In this document: positions 1 to 9,917 of the stretch, in pieces
Layout: every line of letters begins with the position of its first letter
How positions within the stretch are numbered: position 1 is the stretch's first letter
NCBI GenBank assembly: GCA_004552615.1
Contig: SFNZ01000001.1
Coordinates: forward strand, 14,500 to 78,499
DNA length: 64,000 nt
Reading direction: 5' to 3'
From: Bacteroidales bacterium
GTDB taxonomy: Bacteria; Bacteroidota; Bacteroidia; Bacteroidales; UBA932
The notes under the pieces: generated by a model
Databases searched by the model: none
The model's input: the letters and a program-made list of their open reading frames with translations, nothing else
Told to the model about the DNA's origin: nothing
Program-made: the position numbers and the translations under genes

Positions 1-447
1 CATCTGAGCGTGCATGATTATCTGTTGGGGAAGGGTTCGCCTTACAGGGCATCCCTGCATACTCACCCGATCGAGCTGGTGGCGATGACCCACAAGCGTG
101 AATTCCTCGTCAAGGACGTGCTGACGAATCTGCTCTGGTCCATGATTCCCGAGACCAAGGCTTTCTGCCCGAGGGGACTCGGAATGGTACCTTATATGCT
201 GGCCGGAAGTGTCGGTCTGGCGGAGGAGACCATTCGTGCCATAGATGATGACTATGACGTGGTTATGTGGGAGAAGCACGGAGTGTTCGCTGTGGACACG
301 GACGTCATGAGTGCTTTCGACCAGGTGGACGTGCTGAACAAGGCTGCGCAGATTTACATGTCTGCCAGGAATATGGGATTCGAGCCGGACGGCATGACCA
401 GTGAGCAGATGCGCGAGATTTCCGATGTCTTCGGCCTCCCCAAGTAG
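1..447 (+). CDS. rhaD: rhamnulose-1-phosphate aldolase, 3' part
   Basis: This class II (zinc-dependent) aldolase cleaves L-rhamnulose 1-phosphate to dihydroxyacetone phosphate and L-lactaldehyde, the last step of cytoplasmic rhamnose breakdown. Only the C-terminal half is present: the frame is open from base 1, so the start lies outside the window. The HTHP motif gives two of the expected zinc-ligand histidines, and a KHG motif (WEKHGVFA) gives the third. The gene stops at a TAG and is followed by a 23-base gap. The other rha genes would be expected to the left. Family membership is clear; fuculose or ribulose phosphate aldolases are the alternatives, but the WEKHGVFA segment and C-terminus fit RhaD best. 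Confidence 0.85.
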   Translation, partial: HLSVHDYLLGKGSPYRASLHTHPIELVAMTHKREFLVKDVLTNLLWSMIPETKAFCPRGLGMVPYMLAGSVGLAEETIRAIDDDYDVVMWEKHGVFAVDTDVMSAFDQVDVLNKAAQIYMSARNMGFEPDGMTSEQMREISDVFGLPK

Positions 448-470
448 TATATTATTAGGTATTATTGTAT

Positions 471-1121
471 ATGGAAGAGAGCGAAATAAGAAAAGAACTT
501 GAGGCGGCACGCAGGGCGGCGGCATCAGGAGAAAAGAATCTTTCCGCACGCGAGGACATCATGTGCGGCGACGTGCTGCTTGCGGAGCACAACCTCAGTG
601 AGAACAGGAATCAATGGGAGATTGCCGGGCTTGCCCGGGAACTCATGGAGCAAGCTTCCGTCCTCGAAGGATATGATCATCTGCTCGACCGGACCCATGA
701 AGCCCTGTCGCGGATGTCGGAATGCCTTTATGACCATCCCCGGCTCAAGCTCAAACTCCTGAAACTGTGGCTCTTGGTCGTGGACAGGATTTCAGCCATG
801 CAGGACCACGAACTTTCCGTATATGACGATATCCTCCACGAGATAAATGTCCTCAGGCGAAACATAGACTATGCGGATGCAGGCAAGCTCGATCTGATCG
901 AAGATGACCGGAGATTGAAACATGACCCAGTGGAGTGGACTGCCCGCTGGGAAGAGGTCATAGACGAGGCGGACAGGAAGGCGGAGGAGAATCTCGAGGA
1001 GATGCCGAGGGGAATGGGTTTCTGTCACGCTTTCTGGCACGAAAGAGCCGCCGCCCTTGCATCTCTCGGAATAGAGTGGCGCAGCCCGTCCAGGATGAAT
1101 CCCGGCGTGCTTTTCGACTGA
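471..1121 (+). CDS. hypothetical protein, helical and charged
   Basis: I do not recognise this 216-residue protein. It has no signal peptide and no membrane segment. It is rich in Glu, Arg, Leu and Ala, and most of it should be alpha-helical; a hydrophobic stretch near residues 90-105 (LKLKLLKLWLLVVD) lies inside an otherwise charged sequence. The C-terminal third has a Trp/His/Arg-rich segment (FCHAFWHERAAAL). I chose the ATG at 471; an in-frame TTG at 465 would add two residues. No ribosome binding site is visible, as is usual here. It sits 23 bases after rhaD and about 100 bases before a DUF308-dnaG unit that has its own promoter, so it may be the last gene of the upstream transcript. Confidence 0.7.
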   Translation: MEESEIRKELEAARRAAASGEKNLSAREDIMCGDVLLAEHNLSENRNQWEIAGLARELMEQASVLEGYDHLLDRTHEALSRMSECLYDHPRLKLKLLKLWLLVVDRISAMQDHELSVYDDILHEINVLRRNIDYADAGKLDLIEDDRRLKHDPVEWTARWEEVIDEADRKAEENLEEMPRGMGFCHAFWHERAAALASLGIEWRSPSRMNPGVLFD

Positions 1122-1190
1122 GAAACCCTTTTCATGGTCCTTGCCGGAATATCTGGTCGGTGACTGAAGGAAATATATTAAAAAAATGCG

Positions 1191-1198
1191 TAATTTTG
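1191..1198 (+). promoter_or_regulatory. predicted -7 box for DUF308-dnaG operon
   Basis: TAATTTTG is an exact match to the Bacteroidetes -7 consensus TAnnTTTG. It ends 21 bases before the ATG at 1220, giving a predicted leader of about 15 bases. No good -33 TTTG is seen at the right distance. Confidence 0.55.
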
Positions 1199-1219
1199 TA
1201 AGTTAAAATTCATTCATCG

Positions 1220-1852
1220 ATGATCACTTTCGGATACAACAGCAAGTTCAGCAGCATACTGCGCTCGCTTTCAGCCATCGCCATAGGTCTGGTGATGGTC
1301 ATAAGCACCAATGCCACGGTCACTGTGGTTAAAATCATTGCGGCATTCCTCTTCGCTGCGGGTGTCGTATCATTCGTATACGGATATTTGAACCGCAGAA
1401 GCGGTGCCATGAGCCTGATGACGGTCAATGCGGTGGTTGATATCGTGATAGGCCTTCTGCTCTTCCTTTTCCCGACGGCAGTGGCCGGCATCATTGTTAC
1501 GCTCATCGGCATTGCGATACTCTTGTTCGCCGTCCTGCAGCTTGTGGTGCTTTCAGGCACATTGTCGCTCGTAGGTATGGGCGGATTCTCGCTTGTCCTC
1601 TGCATCTTTGCCCTGGTGGGCGGCATCACTTTGCTCTTCAACCCGTTCTCCGAGAGGGTGATGAGCATTCTGGCAGGAGTTTTCCTCGTGGTATACGGGA
1701 TTTCTGACCTGCTTTCGATGTTCAGGGTGACCAAGGCCAAGGAGGCGTACGAAATCAAGTTCGGACAGGAAAACCGTGAGACTCAGCAGGATGGCAATGA
1801 CGTGCCGGAGAGCCTTGCTGACGTGAAGGACGTGGAATACCGCAAGGAATAG
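1220..1852 (+). CDS. DUF308 (HdeD-like) membrane protein
   Basis: This 210-residue inner-membrane protein has about six hydrophobic helices between residues 12 and 165, arranged as repeated pairs with short Gly-rich turns. That is the DUF308 pattern seen in HdeD-like proteins. The last 40 residues are charged and probably cytoplasmic. The E. coli relative is linked to acid resistance, but the Bacteroidota members have no firm function. The ATG at 1220 follows a predicted promoter, and dnaG starts six bases after the stop, so the two are probably cotranscribed. Confidence 0.8.
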   Translation: MITFGYNSKFSSILRSLSAIAIGLVMVISTNATVTVVKIIAAFLFAAGVVSFVYGYLNRRSGAMSLMTVNAVVDIVIGLLLFLFPTAVAGIIVTLIGIAILLFAVLQLVVLSGTLSLVGMGGFSLVLCIFALVGGITLLFNPFSERVMSILAGVFLVVYGISDLLSMFRVTKAKEAYEIKFGQENRETQQDGNDVPESLADVKDVEYRKE

Positions 1853-1858
1853 CGTGAA

Positions 1859-3904
1859 ATGATTCCTCAGGATACCGTTGACAGGATACTTGACTCCTCA
1901 CAGATAGTGGATGTCATCAGCGATTTCGTCTCCCTGAAGCGCAGGGGGGCGAATTACGTCGCATGCTGTCCGTTCCACAACGAGAAGACCCCTTCATTCT
2001 ATGTCTCTCCTGCCAAGGGCATATACAAATGCTTCGGATGCGGGAAGACCGGGACTGCGGTGGGATTCGTGATGGAGCACGAGTCGATGACATATGTCGA
2101 GGCGTTGAAATACCTTGCGAGGAAATACGGTATCGAGGTGGTTGAGAAGGAGGAGAGCGCCGAGGAGATAGCTGCCCGGCAACGCAGCGAGAGCCTCATG
2201 CTCGTGATGGACTATACGGAGAAATTTTTCCAGGAAAGCCTGAAGTCGCCGGAAGGACGCTCCGTGGGCTATGCCTATTTCAAGTCCCGTGGGCTCGAGG
2301 ACTCCACCATAGAGAAATACGGCCTGGGATGGTCTCCCAAGAAGGGTAATGCATTATCCCTCAAGGCATTGTCAGATGGATACAAGGAGGAATACCTGAC
2401 GGCCACGGGAGTCAGCATCAAGCGCAATGACGGCTCTCTCGTGGACAAGTTCTACGACAGGGTGATGTTCCCGATTCATTCGGTGAGCGGAAGGGTCATT
2501 GCTTTCGGCGGAAGGACTTTATATAGTGACTACAAGTCGATGAACATCGGCAAGTATGTCAATTCCCCTGAGACGGAAATATACAACAAGAGCCGTTCCC
2601 TGTACGGGATTTATTTCGCCAAGAACGAGATTGCCCGGCAGGACAAGTGCTATCTCGTGGAGGGATACCTCGATGTGCTGTCCATGCATCAGCTCGGCAT
2701 CACCAATACGGTGGCTTCCAGCGGAACGTCCCTGACAGTGGAGCAGGTACGCCTGATCAAGAAGTTCACGGACAACGTGACCATCATGTATGACGGGGAT
2801 GCAGCAGGAATCCACGCGGCCCTGAGGGGTATCGGGCTCATCCTGAAGGAAGGTATGAACGTGAAGGTGGTGTTGATCCCGGACGGGGACGACCCGGACT
2901 CTTTCGCCAGGAAGCATACTCTCGAGGAGGTCAGGGATTTCATTGCTGCCAATGAGCAGGACTTCATTGACTACAGGAGCGACCAGGTCCTCGGGGAGGC
3001 GGGTAACGACCCTTTGAAAAAGGCCGAACTTATAAACGGAATAGCTGACACTGTGGCCCTGATGCCTGACCAGGTGAAGAGGGCGGTCTATGCCCAGAGC
3101 GTCAGCGCCAGGTTCAACATTGACGAGAAAATCATTTTCGCAAGAATCACTTCCACTCGTGAGAAAATGATTGAGGATGCCCTCAAGGAGGAACAGAGGC
3201 GCAGGATGAGGGAGAAGGCAGAAGGGGAGTCTGCTGGCATTCAGGGCGGTGAAATGCCTCATGAAGAGCCTGCGGAAGGTCCTGTTCAGGACAATGGCGG
3301 CATTGCAGTTTCCCGGAAGGCGAAATATGAGAATCCGCTTCTGGCTCCGTCCGAGGAGGAACTGGTCGGGCTTATCCTGAATCACGGGACATCGCCCCTG
3401 GAGTTCGAGACGGATTCGGAGTATTACAACGAAGCGGGGACAGTGACAGTGGCGGATTTCATAAGGGATGCCCTTGAGGTGGATTCCCACCGTCTGCAGA
3501 ACAGCCTGCTGTGCAGGATATACGATGAGTATTTCCGCCTGTATGACAGTGATCCCGAACTCGGCCAGCAGGATATAGTATTGTCGTTCATGAACGGGCA
3601 GGACAGGGAGATGGCCGAGGAGGTGGGACAGCTGACGGAACGGAAATATCCTCTGACAGTGAAGAATTTCGCGGACTCGATGACATCAGTTCCGTCTTTC
3701 CTCGTGAGGACGGTCCCGCGTGCTATCATGGTCTATAAATCGTTGAGGGTCAGATGGCAGGAGATAATCCTGACTGAGAATCTGCAGGCCTTGAGGAAGG
3801 ACGGTGAAGGCGGGATAGAGGAGCAGTTCAAGCTTCTCAGGCAGATTCAGGAAACGGCCGAACTCAGGAAGAAGATAACGGAACGCCTTGGAAGGGTACA
3901 GTGA
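1859..3904 (+). CDS. dnaG: DNA primase
   Basis: DnaG makes the RNA primers used for Okazaki fragments and works with the DnaB helicase, also encoded in this window. The 681-residue protein begins with a CHC2 zinc finger (C37-x2-H40 and C58-x2-C61). A primase core and TOPRIM domain follow, with the [10 protein letters not shown] segment and the acidic DGDAAG motif. The linker near residues 450-490 is Glu/Arg-rich. The remaining C-terminal part should be the helicase-interaction domain. Length is normal for Bacteroidota. The gene begins six bases after the DUF308 gene and ends 47 bases before the likely metG start. Confidence 0.97.
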   Translation: MIPQDTVDRILDSSQIVDVISDFVSLKRRGANYVACCPFHNEKTPSFYVSPAKGIYKCFGCGKTGTAVGFVMEHESMTYVEALKYLARKYGIEVVEKEESAEEIAARQRSESLMLVMDYTEKFFQESLKSPEGRSVGYAYFKSRGLEDSTIEKYGLGWSPKKGNALSLKALSDGYKEEYLTATGVSIKRNDGSLVDKFYDRVMFPIHSVSGRVIAFGGRTLYSDYKSMNIGKYVNSPETEIYNKSRSLYGIYFAKNEIARQDKCYLVEGYLDVLSMHQLGITNTVASSGTSLTVEQVRLIKKFTDNVTIMYDGDAAGIHAALRGIGLILKEGMNVKVVLIPDGDDPDSFARKHTLEEVRDFIAANEQDFIDYRSDQVLGEAGNDPLKKAELINGIADTVALMPDQVKRAVYAQSVSARFNIDEKIIFARITSTREKMIEDALKEEQRRRMREKAEGESAGIQGGEMPHEEPAEGPVQDNGGIAVSRKAKYENPLLAPSEEELVGLILNHGTSPLEFETDSEYYNEAGTVTVADFIRDALEVDSHRLQNSLLCRIYDEYFRLYDSDPELGQQDIVLSFMNGQDREMAEEVGQLTERKYPLTVKNFADSMTSVPSFLVRTVPRAIMVYKSLRVRWQEIILTENLQALRKDGEGGIEEQFKLLRQIQETAELRKKITERLGRVQ

Positions 3905-3951
3905 CAGAACCCGGAAGAGCGCATTGCAAGGAAATAAAAATATTCAGGAAT

Positions 3952-6144
3952 ATGGACAGAAAATTCAAAAGAACTCTTGTCACCTGTGCGTTGCCTTATG
4001 CCAACGGACCGGTGCATATCGGACATCTCGCGGGAGTGTATGTGCCTGCGGACATCTATGTCAGGTATCTGAGAATGAGGGGAGAGGACGTCCTCTATGT
4101 TTGCGGCAGCGATGAGCACGGCGTGCCAATCACCATCAAGGCCCGCCAGCAGGGCTGTACTCCGCAGGACATCGTGGACCAGTATCACAGGATTATCAAG
4201 GATTCCTTCTCGGGACTCGGGATCAATTTCGATATCTACGGGCGCACGAGTTCGGATGTGCATGACAGGAATGCCTCCGGCTTCTTCAGGAAACTTTACG
4301 ACGAAGGCAAGTTCGTGACCAGGGAATCCGAGCAGTATTACGACCCTGAGGCGAAGACTTTCCTTGCCGACAGGTACATTGTCGGCACATGCCCTAAATG
4401 CGGGGCAGAGGGAGCCTACGGTGACCAGTGCGAGAAATGCGGCAGCACTCTCAGCCCTGAGGAACTCATCAATCCTAAATCCAAACTCAGCGGCGCGGAG
4501 CCGGTGAAGAAAAAGACCACGCATTGGTATCTTCCTTTGGACCAGTATGAGAAATGGCTGAGCGAATGGATTCTCGACGGACACAAGGAATGGAGGAGCA
4601 ATGTCTATGGACAGTGCAAGAGCTGGATCGACGGCGGTCTCCAGCCGCGTGCAGTTTCCCGTGACCTCGACTGGGGCGTGCCTGTGCCGGTCGAAGGAGC
4701 TGAGGGCAAGGTACTCTACGTATGGTTCGACGCCCCGATAGGCTATATTTCCAATACGCAGGAACTTCTCCCTCAGAGCTGGGAAAAATGGTGGAAGAGC
4801 GAGGATACGAAACTTGTGCATTTCATCGGGAAGGACAATATCGTATTCCATTGCATCGTGTTCCCGTCAATGCTGAAGGCCTACGGGGACGGCTATATCC
4901 TGCCGGACAATGTGCCTGCCAACGAGTTCCTGAACCTCGAGGGGGACAAGATTTCCACTTCGAAGAACTGGGCGGTATGGGCTCACGAATATATCAAGGA
5001 TTTCCCGGGCAAGGAGGATGTTATCAGATACGTCCTTACGGCCAATGCTCCTGAGACCAAGGACAATGACTTCAGCTGGAAGGATTTCCAGGCCCGCAAC
5101 AACAGTGAGCTCGTGGCCATCTTCGGTAATTTCGTGAACCGTGCCGTGGTCCTGACGCACAAGTATTTCGACGGGAAGGTTCCTGCCTGCGGAGAACTTC
5201 AGGACATTGACAGGGAGGCACTCGGAGAGATTCCTGCTTTGAGGGAATCGCTCGAAAAGAACATCGAGGGATATCATTTCCGCGAGGCATTGAAGGACGC
5301 AATGTCCATTGCCCGTGTCGGCAACAAATACATTTCCGACACCGAGCCGTGGAAGGTGGCCAAGACCGATATGGAGCGTACAGGTACCATCCTCAATGTC
5401 TGCCTCCAGATCTGTGCCGATCTCGCCATAGCATTCGAGCCGTTCACCCCGTTCGCTGCGGAGAGGTTGCGCAATATGCTCGGCGTATCGATATTTGCCG
5501 GTTATGACCATCGTGCCGGAGAACAGGAGACTGTCAATACGTACAAGGCTGGCGAAGGTATGGCAATTCACACTGTGTCAGCTTCTTGTGAAGACGCTCA
5601 GTGCGGAGTCGGAACGGATGAATCCATCCTCACCTGGTCCCGCCTCGGTGACTCCGACCTCCTCCCGGCCGGCCATCAGCTGAACCAGGCCGAACTTCTC
5701 TTCGCCAAGATAGAGGATGAGGCCATCAATGCCCAGCTTTCCCGTCTCGATGCCATCAGGGCCGAGAGGGAGGCTGCAGCGAAGGCCGAGGCAGCGAAGA
5801 CAGTAACCCCGCAGAAAGAGGAATGCACCTTCGAGGATTTCCAGAAAATGGACATCCGTACCGCTACCGTACTTGAGGCTGAGCGTGTTCCGAAGACCGA
5901 CAAGCTGCTGAAGCTCAGTATCGACACCGGCATTGACAAACGCACCATCGTCTCCGGCATCGCCGAGTTCTATTCTCCAGAGGACATGGTCGGCAAGCAG
6001 ATCTGCATTCTTGCCAATCTCGCTCCGAGGAAGATTCGCGGAATCGAGTCCAGGGGAATGATCCTGATGGCCCGCCAGAATGACGGCAAGATGCGTTTCA
6101 TCACTCCTGCAGAAGTGCTCAGCAACGGCGCGGAGATAGGATAA
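3952..6144 (+). CDS. metG: methionyl-tRNA synthetase
   Basis: MetRS charges tRNA-Met with methionine. The catalytic HIGH motif is at residues 22-25, the KMSKS-type loop reads KISTSKNW, and a zinc knuckle is built from CPKC and CEKC. The C-terminal 110 residues form the OB-fold tRNA-binding domain (starting around [18 protein letters not shown]) that dimeric MetRS enzymes carry. I chose the ATG at 3952 because [19 protein letters not shown] is the usual start; the frame stays open to a GTG at 3901 that would overlap dnaG by four bases. Length is 730 residues. No SAM or other riboswitch is seen upstream. Confidence 0.97.
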   Translation: MDRKFKRTLVTCALPYANGPVHIGHLAGVYVPADIYVRYLRMRGEDVLYVCGSDEHGVPITIKARQQGCTPQDIVDQYHRIIKDSFSGLGINFDIYGRTSSDVHDRNASGFFRKLYDEGKFVTRESEQYYDPEAKTFLADRYIVGTCPKCGAEGAYGDQCEKCGSTLSPEELINPKSKLSGAEPVKKKTTHWYLPLDQYEKWLSEWILDGHKEWRSNVYGQCKSWIDGGLQPRAVSRDLDWGVPVPVEGAEGKVLYVWFDAPIGYISNTQELLPQSWEKWWKSEDTKLVHFIGKDNIVFHCIVFPSMLKAYGDGYILPDNVPANEFLNLEGDKISTSKNWAVWAHEYIKDFPGKEDVIRYVLTANAPETKDNDFSWKDFQARNNSELVAIFGNFVNRAVVLTHKYFDGKVPACGELQDIDREALGEIPALRESLEKNIEGYHFREALKDAMSIARVGNKYISDTEPWKVAKTDMERTGTILNVCLQICADLAIAFEPFTPFAAERLRNMLGVSIFAGYDHRAGEQETVNTYKAGEGMAIHTVSASCEDAQCGVGTDESILTWSRLGDSDLLPAGHQLNQAELLFAKIEDEAINAQLSRLDAIRAEREAAAKAEAAKTVTPQKEECTFEDFQKMDIRTATVLEAERVPKTDKLLKLSIDTGIDKRTIVSGIAEFYSPEDMVGKQICILANLAPRKIRGIESRGMILMARQNDGKMRFITPAEVLSNGAEIG

Positions 6145-6155
6145 CAGGTAATTTC

Positions 6156-6635
6156 ATGAATAAAATTAAGAATCCATACATTGGTCTTGAGCAGCAGGGT
6201 TACAATTGTTTCGCCTGCTGCCCGACCAATCCTTACGGGCTCAAGATGGAGTTCTATGAGGACGGGGATGACATCGTGTCGATATGGAATCCGGGTGACA
6301 ATTATCAGGGCTGGCTCAAGACTCTCCACGGAGGCATCCAGGCCACACTGATCGATGAACTCGGAGCATGGGTGATATCCCGCAAACTCCAGACTTCAGG
6401 CGTCACCACCAATCTCCAGGTCAAATACCGCAACCCTATTCCTACAGGGGATGGCGTCCAGATTGAAATCCGCGGCCACATCAAGGAAATGAAGCGCAAT
6501 TTCGCTTTCATCGACGTGACCATCAGCCATGACGGCAAGGTCTGCACCATGGCCGGGCTCACCTATTTCTGCTTCACGAAAGAAAAAGCAGCCAGCGACT
6601 ATTATTTCACCGGCTGCGAACTGGAAGAAGAGTGA
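6156..6635 (+). CDS. PaaI-family hotdog thioesterase
   Basis: The 159-residue protein has the hotdog-fold signature of PaaI/YigI thioesterases. The LHGGIQATLIDELGAW segment holds the HGG motif and the acidic residue of the central helix, and it is followed by strands ending in KYRNPIP. Such enzymes hydrolyse acyl-CoA thioesters; the substrate here is unknown. An N-terminal CFACCPTNPYGL stretch resembles the cysteine-rich start of some family members and could bind metal. It starts 11 bases after metG and faces the PCMD lipoprotein gene across a large inverted repeat. Confidence 0.8.
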   Translation: MNKIKNPYIGLEQQGYNCFACCPTNPYGLKMEFYEDGDDIVSIWNPGDNYQGWLKTLHGGIQATLIDELGAWVISRKLQTSGVTTNLQVKYRNPIPTGDGVQIEIRGHIKEMKRNFAFIDVTISHDGKVCTMAGLTYFCFTKEKAASDYYFTGCELEEE

Positions 6636-6641
6636 ATATAC

Positions 6642-6746
6642 AGTAGTCGGAAGGCTCTGCAAGACTGTGGCCGGCCGCGGCCTCATGAGCGGCTCCCGAA
6701 GGGTGGATGGAGCGAAGCGCAACTCTTGCAGAGCCTTCCGGCTACT
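6642..6746. repeat. 23-bp inverted repeat between convergent genes
   Basis: Bases 6642-6664 are complementary to 6724-6746 over 23 positions with one G-T type mismatch, enclosing a 59-base GC-rich loop that contains a second palindrome (ggccggccgcggcc). No T-run follows either arm, so it is not a classical intrinsic terminator. It could act as a bidirectional terminator or mRNA stabiliser, or be a REP-like mobile repeat. Confidence 0.75.
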
Positions 6747-6758
6747 ATATGCCTCTTG

Positions 6759-8360
6759 TCAATACTCAAGCCTCATGTCATCCAGCCACATCCTGGAGTC
6801 CTCGCTGCCCGTGAAATAATCTCCGAGCTTGCTTGACGCGCAGGACACGATGATGTGGGTAGGACGCTTGGATGTCGTCACATATTCGAGAGGAATCTCG
6901 ATTTTCGTCCACTGGTCATAATCCCTGTCGGTAACGAACGTGCCGTATGCAATGACATTCTCTCCCTTAGGGTCGAAGAATGTGCTCTTGTCAGTGGTAT
7001 TCACCTCTACAGGCGACTCTTCCGAACCTCCGTACCTGTGATAGTCCCAGTCTCCGAGGGCTACCCAGATACAGCCTCTGTCGCGGTCTCCAACCTTCAC
7101 GGGATCATTGTCCGGAGCGCCTCCGAACGTCTTGTCGGTGATGATTCCGGCCCTGAACTTCATCCAGACGGTAAGTTTCTGCGGCCTGTTCGTGAACGGC
7201 CTGCCGAAGCGGATCACTCCTCCGCTCGTGCCGATTGTCCTGTAATACTCGCCCGAGAATATGTTTCCTGCAGCGAACTTGATGATGACATAGTCGGATT
7301 CCAGAAGTACCGAACTCTTGCCCTCCACGAAATCATCCGTGCAAGGCTTCGTGATGGTGTGGCTCGCTCCGACAGTGGTCGAACCCTTGTTTCCGCTGCC
7401 CCACCATTTGGTCTGGAGTTCAGTCAATAAGGATTCCGGATCATAGAATGAATAATACTTGTCCGATTCTGCATTGGACCAGGTCTCGAATCCCGAGTTC
7501 GGCAGCTGGATTTCGCCTTCCGTGGTGAATGACTCAATCCCGGTCTCGTCGCTGCCGCTGAATGCCATGCATTCGTATTCGGTTTCCGCTTCGAGCCCGT
7601 CCACGCTTGCGCTGAACCATCCTCCGTTCTCCGACGCAGGCCTTACAGTCTGCCATTCATCGGTTCCGGCCTTCCTTATCCTGAATCCGTTCTCATTGCC
7701 AGCGATTCCTTCCGCAGTCATCCAGACGATTTTCGTCCAAGGGTCAATCTTGAGGAATCTCACGGTCGAGGTGCTCTGTTCCACGTAGATTTTCCATTGT
7801 TCCCTGACATTGTGATATGCCACCTGGATAGTCTGCTCCTCGCTGAAATCCCTGATGCTATCCGGATCCGGCGTATAGGTACAGATATCCTTCGGGCCGA
7901 GCTTGATGGAGGTTATCGACAAGTTCCGGATGTTGGCAGATGCCGCCACCCTGACCACGACTCTCTTGTTCTCCACGTCTATAGTGCTTTCTCCCACCTG
8001 AAGGCCCATGGTGAAATGTCTCTCTATCGGCCGGGTGGCCTCAATCCGCCACTCGTAGTCGTCAAATGTAGTGAGAGTCAGCTTGATGGGATTCGTCAGG
8101 TCACGGAGTCCGCAGACGTTCCAGGAAGGCTTGACTGACGGGTCGTTGAAACTGATGTTCCTGATATTGACATTCTTGATGTCGGTCGTCTCCTCCAGGA
8201 CAATGCTGATGGTCTGTTTCGTACTGTTGATTTCCACGGAAACGGCCCCGTCCACCTCGATGGACGATACTGCCGCCACGATTACCGGATTAGGGATGTC
8301 ATTCTCGATGCAGGAAACCGCAATGGCCAGGACTGACAATATGGATAATATTCTTTTCAT
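6759..8360 (-). CDS. PCMD-domain lipoprotein
   Basis: The 533-residue protein starts with a lipoprotein signal (LAIAVSC, Cys at about residue 17) followed by IEND. Residues 25-200 look like beta-rich immunoglobulin-type repeats, and residues 200-285 like a fibronectin-type segment. From about residue 290 to the end it matches the PCMD (putative carbohydrate metabolism) jelly-roll: it begins with NSGFETWS, passes through SGNKGSTTVGASH and FGRPFTNRPQKLTVW, and ends with WLDDMRLEY. The same domain is in the protein at 9918-11732, with near-identical blocks. It is the last gene of a seven-gene operon. A role in binding or processing a surface ligand, possibly a glycan, is inferred; no catalytic residues are proven. 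Confidence 0.82.
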   Translation of the reverse strand: MKRILSILSVLAIAVSCIENDIPNPVIVAAVSSIEVDGAVSVEINSTKQTISIVLEETTDIKNVNIRNISFNDPSVKPSWNVCGLRDLTNPIKLTLTTFDDYEWRIEATRPIERHFTMGLQVGESTIDVENKRVVVRVAASANIRNLSITSIKLGPKDICTYTPDPDSIRDFSEEQTIQVAYHNVREQWKIYVEQSTSTVRFLKIDPWTKIVWMTAEGIAGNENGFRIRKAGTDEWQTVRPASENGGWFSASVDGLEAETEYECMAFSGSDETGIESFTTEGEIQLPNSGFETWSNAESDKYYSFYDPESLLTELQTKWWGSGNKGSTTVGASHTITKPCTDDFVEGKSSVLLESDYVIIKFAAGNIFSGEYYRTIGTSGGVIRFGRPFTNRPQKLTVWMKFRAGIITDKTFGGAPDNDPVKVGDRDRGCIWVALGDWDYHRYGGSEESPVEVNTTDKSTFFDPKGENVIAYGTFVTDRDYDQWTKIEIPLEYVTTSKRPTHIIVSCASSKLGDYFTGSEDSRMWLDDMRLEY

Positions 8361-8373
8361 GCCGCCTCCTTTT

Positions 8374-9159
8374 CTATATATGAATTGTGACGCCTATGAG
8401 AATGTCCGTGACATCCAGGTAGAAACGTGCATTGGCAGCAGTCCTGCGACCGGTGATGTGCCCGTCCTCCATGCATCTGGCATTGGTATATCTCGCTCCT
8501 CCGATTCCGATGCTCACGTTCATGCTGATATTGTTCATGACGAAGACTTCGAGTCCCGGATGCACGCTGAGCTTGAGCTTGTCCGTGAGAGTATAGGCAT
8601 CCAGCCCCACGTCCCCGTATGAGAATGTCGTGCGTCCGTGCGTGTAGGCGAGCTGCACATCCGTGAACAGTCCGAACCGCCCCTTGTCGTCGAGGCCGAT
8701 GCATGAGCGGTAGAACACTGCTGTCTGATAGGTGTCCCCGCTCGCACGAATGTTCTCCACATTCCATGTGAGATCTTCGCTCAGCAGGCTCAGGTCCGTG
8801 TCGGATATATTGCCGGACGATGTCGTGTATTTGAACCTGACACCGATAGCCTTGTTGTCCCGGATGGCGTAGGAAATCATCGGTGCCGCGCTGAATGACT
8901 TCGCGTATGCGTTGCAGTTCTGGAGAATCATCAGGAACTCGCTGTCGTTGCTGTCAATGTCAAAGTAAGAGAATGAGACACCGAGTCCGACCTCCCCCTT
9001 GCTTATGAACAGGCGCTGGGCAAGTCGCCTTCCGTTCGAACTCGTATCGCGCGGGCTCATGGGAACTCCCATTATCCTGGTCTCCCTTTCCCGGTCTTTC
9101 GCCGACAAGTCGGAAATGAACGGGATGAGAGCAATGAATATGGCAATGATTTTCTTCAT
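8374..9159 (-). CDS. small outer-membrane barrel protein B
   Basis: This 261-residue protein has a Sec signal peptide (MKKIIAIFIALIPFISDLSA) and then alternating hydrophobic/polar strands ending in an aromatic-poor but strand-like terminus (DILIGVTIHI). That suggests a beta-barrel of about 8-10 strands. It is a paralogue of the next upstream gene: both share an IRDN turn, a (G)RFG/AMF-x2-QL strand pair and a PGLE/A-VF strand. I know no named family for it. It starts three bases after its paralogue stops and 13 bases before the PCMD lipoprotein gene, so it is firmly in the operon. It may anchor or export the lipoproteins encoded around it. Confidence 0.7.
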   Translation of the reverse strand: MKKIIAIFIALIPFISDLSAKDRERETRIMGVPMSPRDTSSNGRRLAQRLFISKGEVGLGVSFSYFDIDSNDSEFLMILQNCNAYAKSFSAAPMISYAIRDNKAIGVRFKYTTSSGNISDTDLSLLSEDLTWNVENIRASGDTYQTAVFYRSCIGLDDKGRFGLFTDVQLAYTHGRTTFSYGDVGLDAYTLTDKLKLSVHPGLEVFVMNNISMNVSIGIGGARYTNARCMEDGHITGRRTAANARFYLDVTDILIGVTIHI

Positions 9160-9162
9160 GGA

Positions 9163-9912
9163 CTACAGATAATAATAAATACCAACACCTACGGAAAGCA
9201 CATTTATCTTGAAATTGACCGAAGTCGAGTTCCGGCTGCCGTAATAAATCTGATTGTGAGTCTGGTCCACGTGGCTGATGTTCAGGCCGAGCATCTTCAC
9301 GCTGAGTTCCACTGCAAAATGCTCGTCGGCGAAAGCCATCAGGCCAGGGCACAGGTTGATGCCGAGATTCGTGATGCTGTCGTACGAGCCCTTCGGGTAT
9401 TCGAGATTGCCGTTGGCGACCTTTCCCTGTCCGTATCCGAATGACAGCTGGGACTCCGCGAACATGGCGAAACGCTTCGAATCACCGAAAGGAATGTAGT
9501 TCCTCATGATGATTTTGGTGTTTATCATCTGCTTGATCAGATGATAGTTGTGGAAGTCCACCGACACGTCCTCAATGTCGATGTGGGCGTCGTCAAGCTT
9601 GAGCATGTTGCGGCTGTACTCCACCCTCATTCCCAGTCCCATATTGTCCCGGATCATGTAGCAGAATGCCGGGCTAACATTCAGGCCGTAGCCAATGGAG
9701 TTGATATCCTCTATGACGAGGAAATTGTAGTCATCATTGTCGTGGAATGAGTAGCTGAATGTTCCACCGGCCATCCAGGTCCCTTTCTTCAGGAATCCGC
9801 CTGAATTGGAAAAATCATAGCCCCTGTCATAACGCTGGGCCCCTGCCCCGGGGGCAAGGGTCGTCAGCGCAATGATGCTGAGCAATGCTTTGAGTAAAGT
9901 CGAACCGCGCAT
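9163..9912 (-). CDS. small outer-membrane barrel protein A
   Basis: The protein has 249 residues with a signal peptide ending near APGAGAQ, then amphipathic strands and a terminal strand LSVGVGIYYYL typical of an outer-membrane barrel. Shared blocks with the adjacent barrel B (CYMIRDNMGLGMRVEY against SYAIRDNKAIGVRFKY) show a tandem duplication that has since diverged. The start lies five bases from the stop of the DUF4493-PCMD gene and the stop lies three bases from barrel B. The function is unknown; an outer-membrane partner for the neighbouring lipoproteins is the most economical inference. Confidence 0.7.
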   Translation of the reverse strand: MRGSTLLKALLSIIALTTLAPGAGAQRYDRGYDFSNSGGFLKKGTWMAGGTFSYSFHDNDDYNFLVIEDINSIGYGLNVSPAFCYMIRDNMGLGMRVEYSRNMLKLDDAHIDIEDVSVDFHNYHLIKQMINTKIIMRNYIPFGDSKRFAMFAESQLSFGYGQGKVANGNLEYPKGSYDSITNLGINLCPGLMAFADEHFAVELSVKMLGLNISHVDQTHNQIYYGSRNSTSVNFKINVLSVGVGIYYYL

Positions 9913-9917
9913 AGTCG

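Noticed and set aside
2519..3490. Long open frames on the minus strand within dnaG (and similarly opposite alaS near 18080-19063 and DUF6029 near 47707-48738)
   Set aside because: All lie wholly inside recognised genes. The GC-rich third codon positions of the real genes create such frames on the other strand.
3905..3951. A SAM or methionine riboswitch before metG
   Set aside because: Only 47 bases separate it from dnaG and no riboswitch core is visible.
6642..6746. An invertible promoter or attachment site formed by the 23-bp arms
   Set aside because: The enclosed 59 bases hold no promoter box, the arms face two gene 3' ends, and no recombinase gene is nearby.
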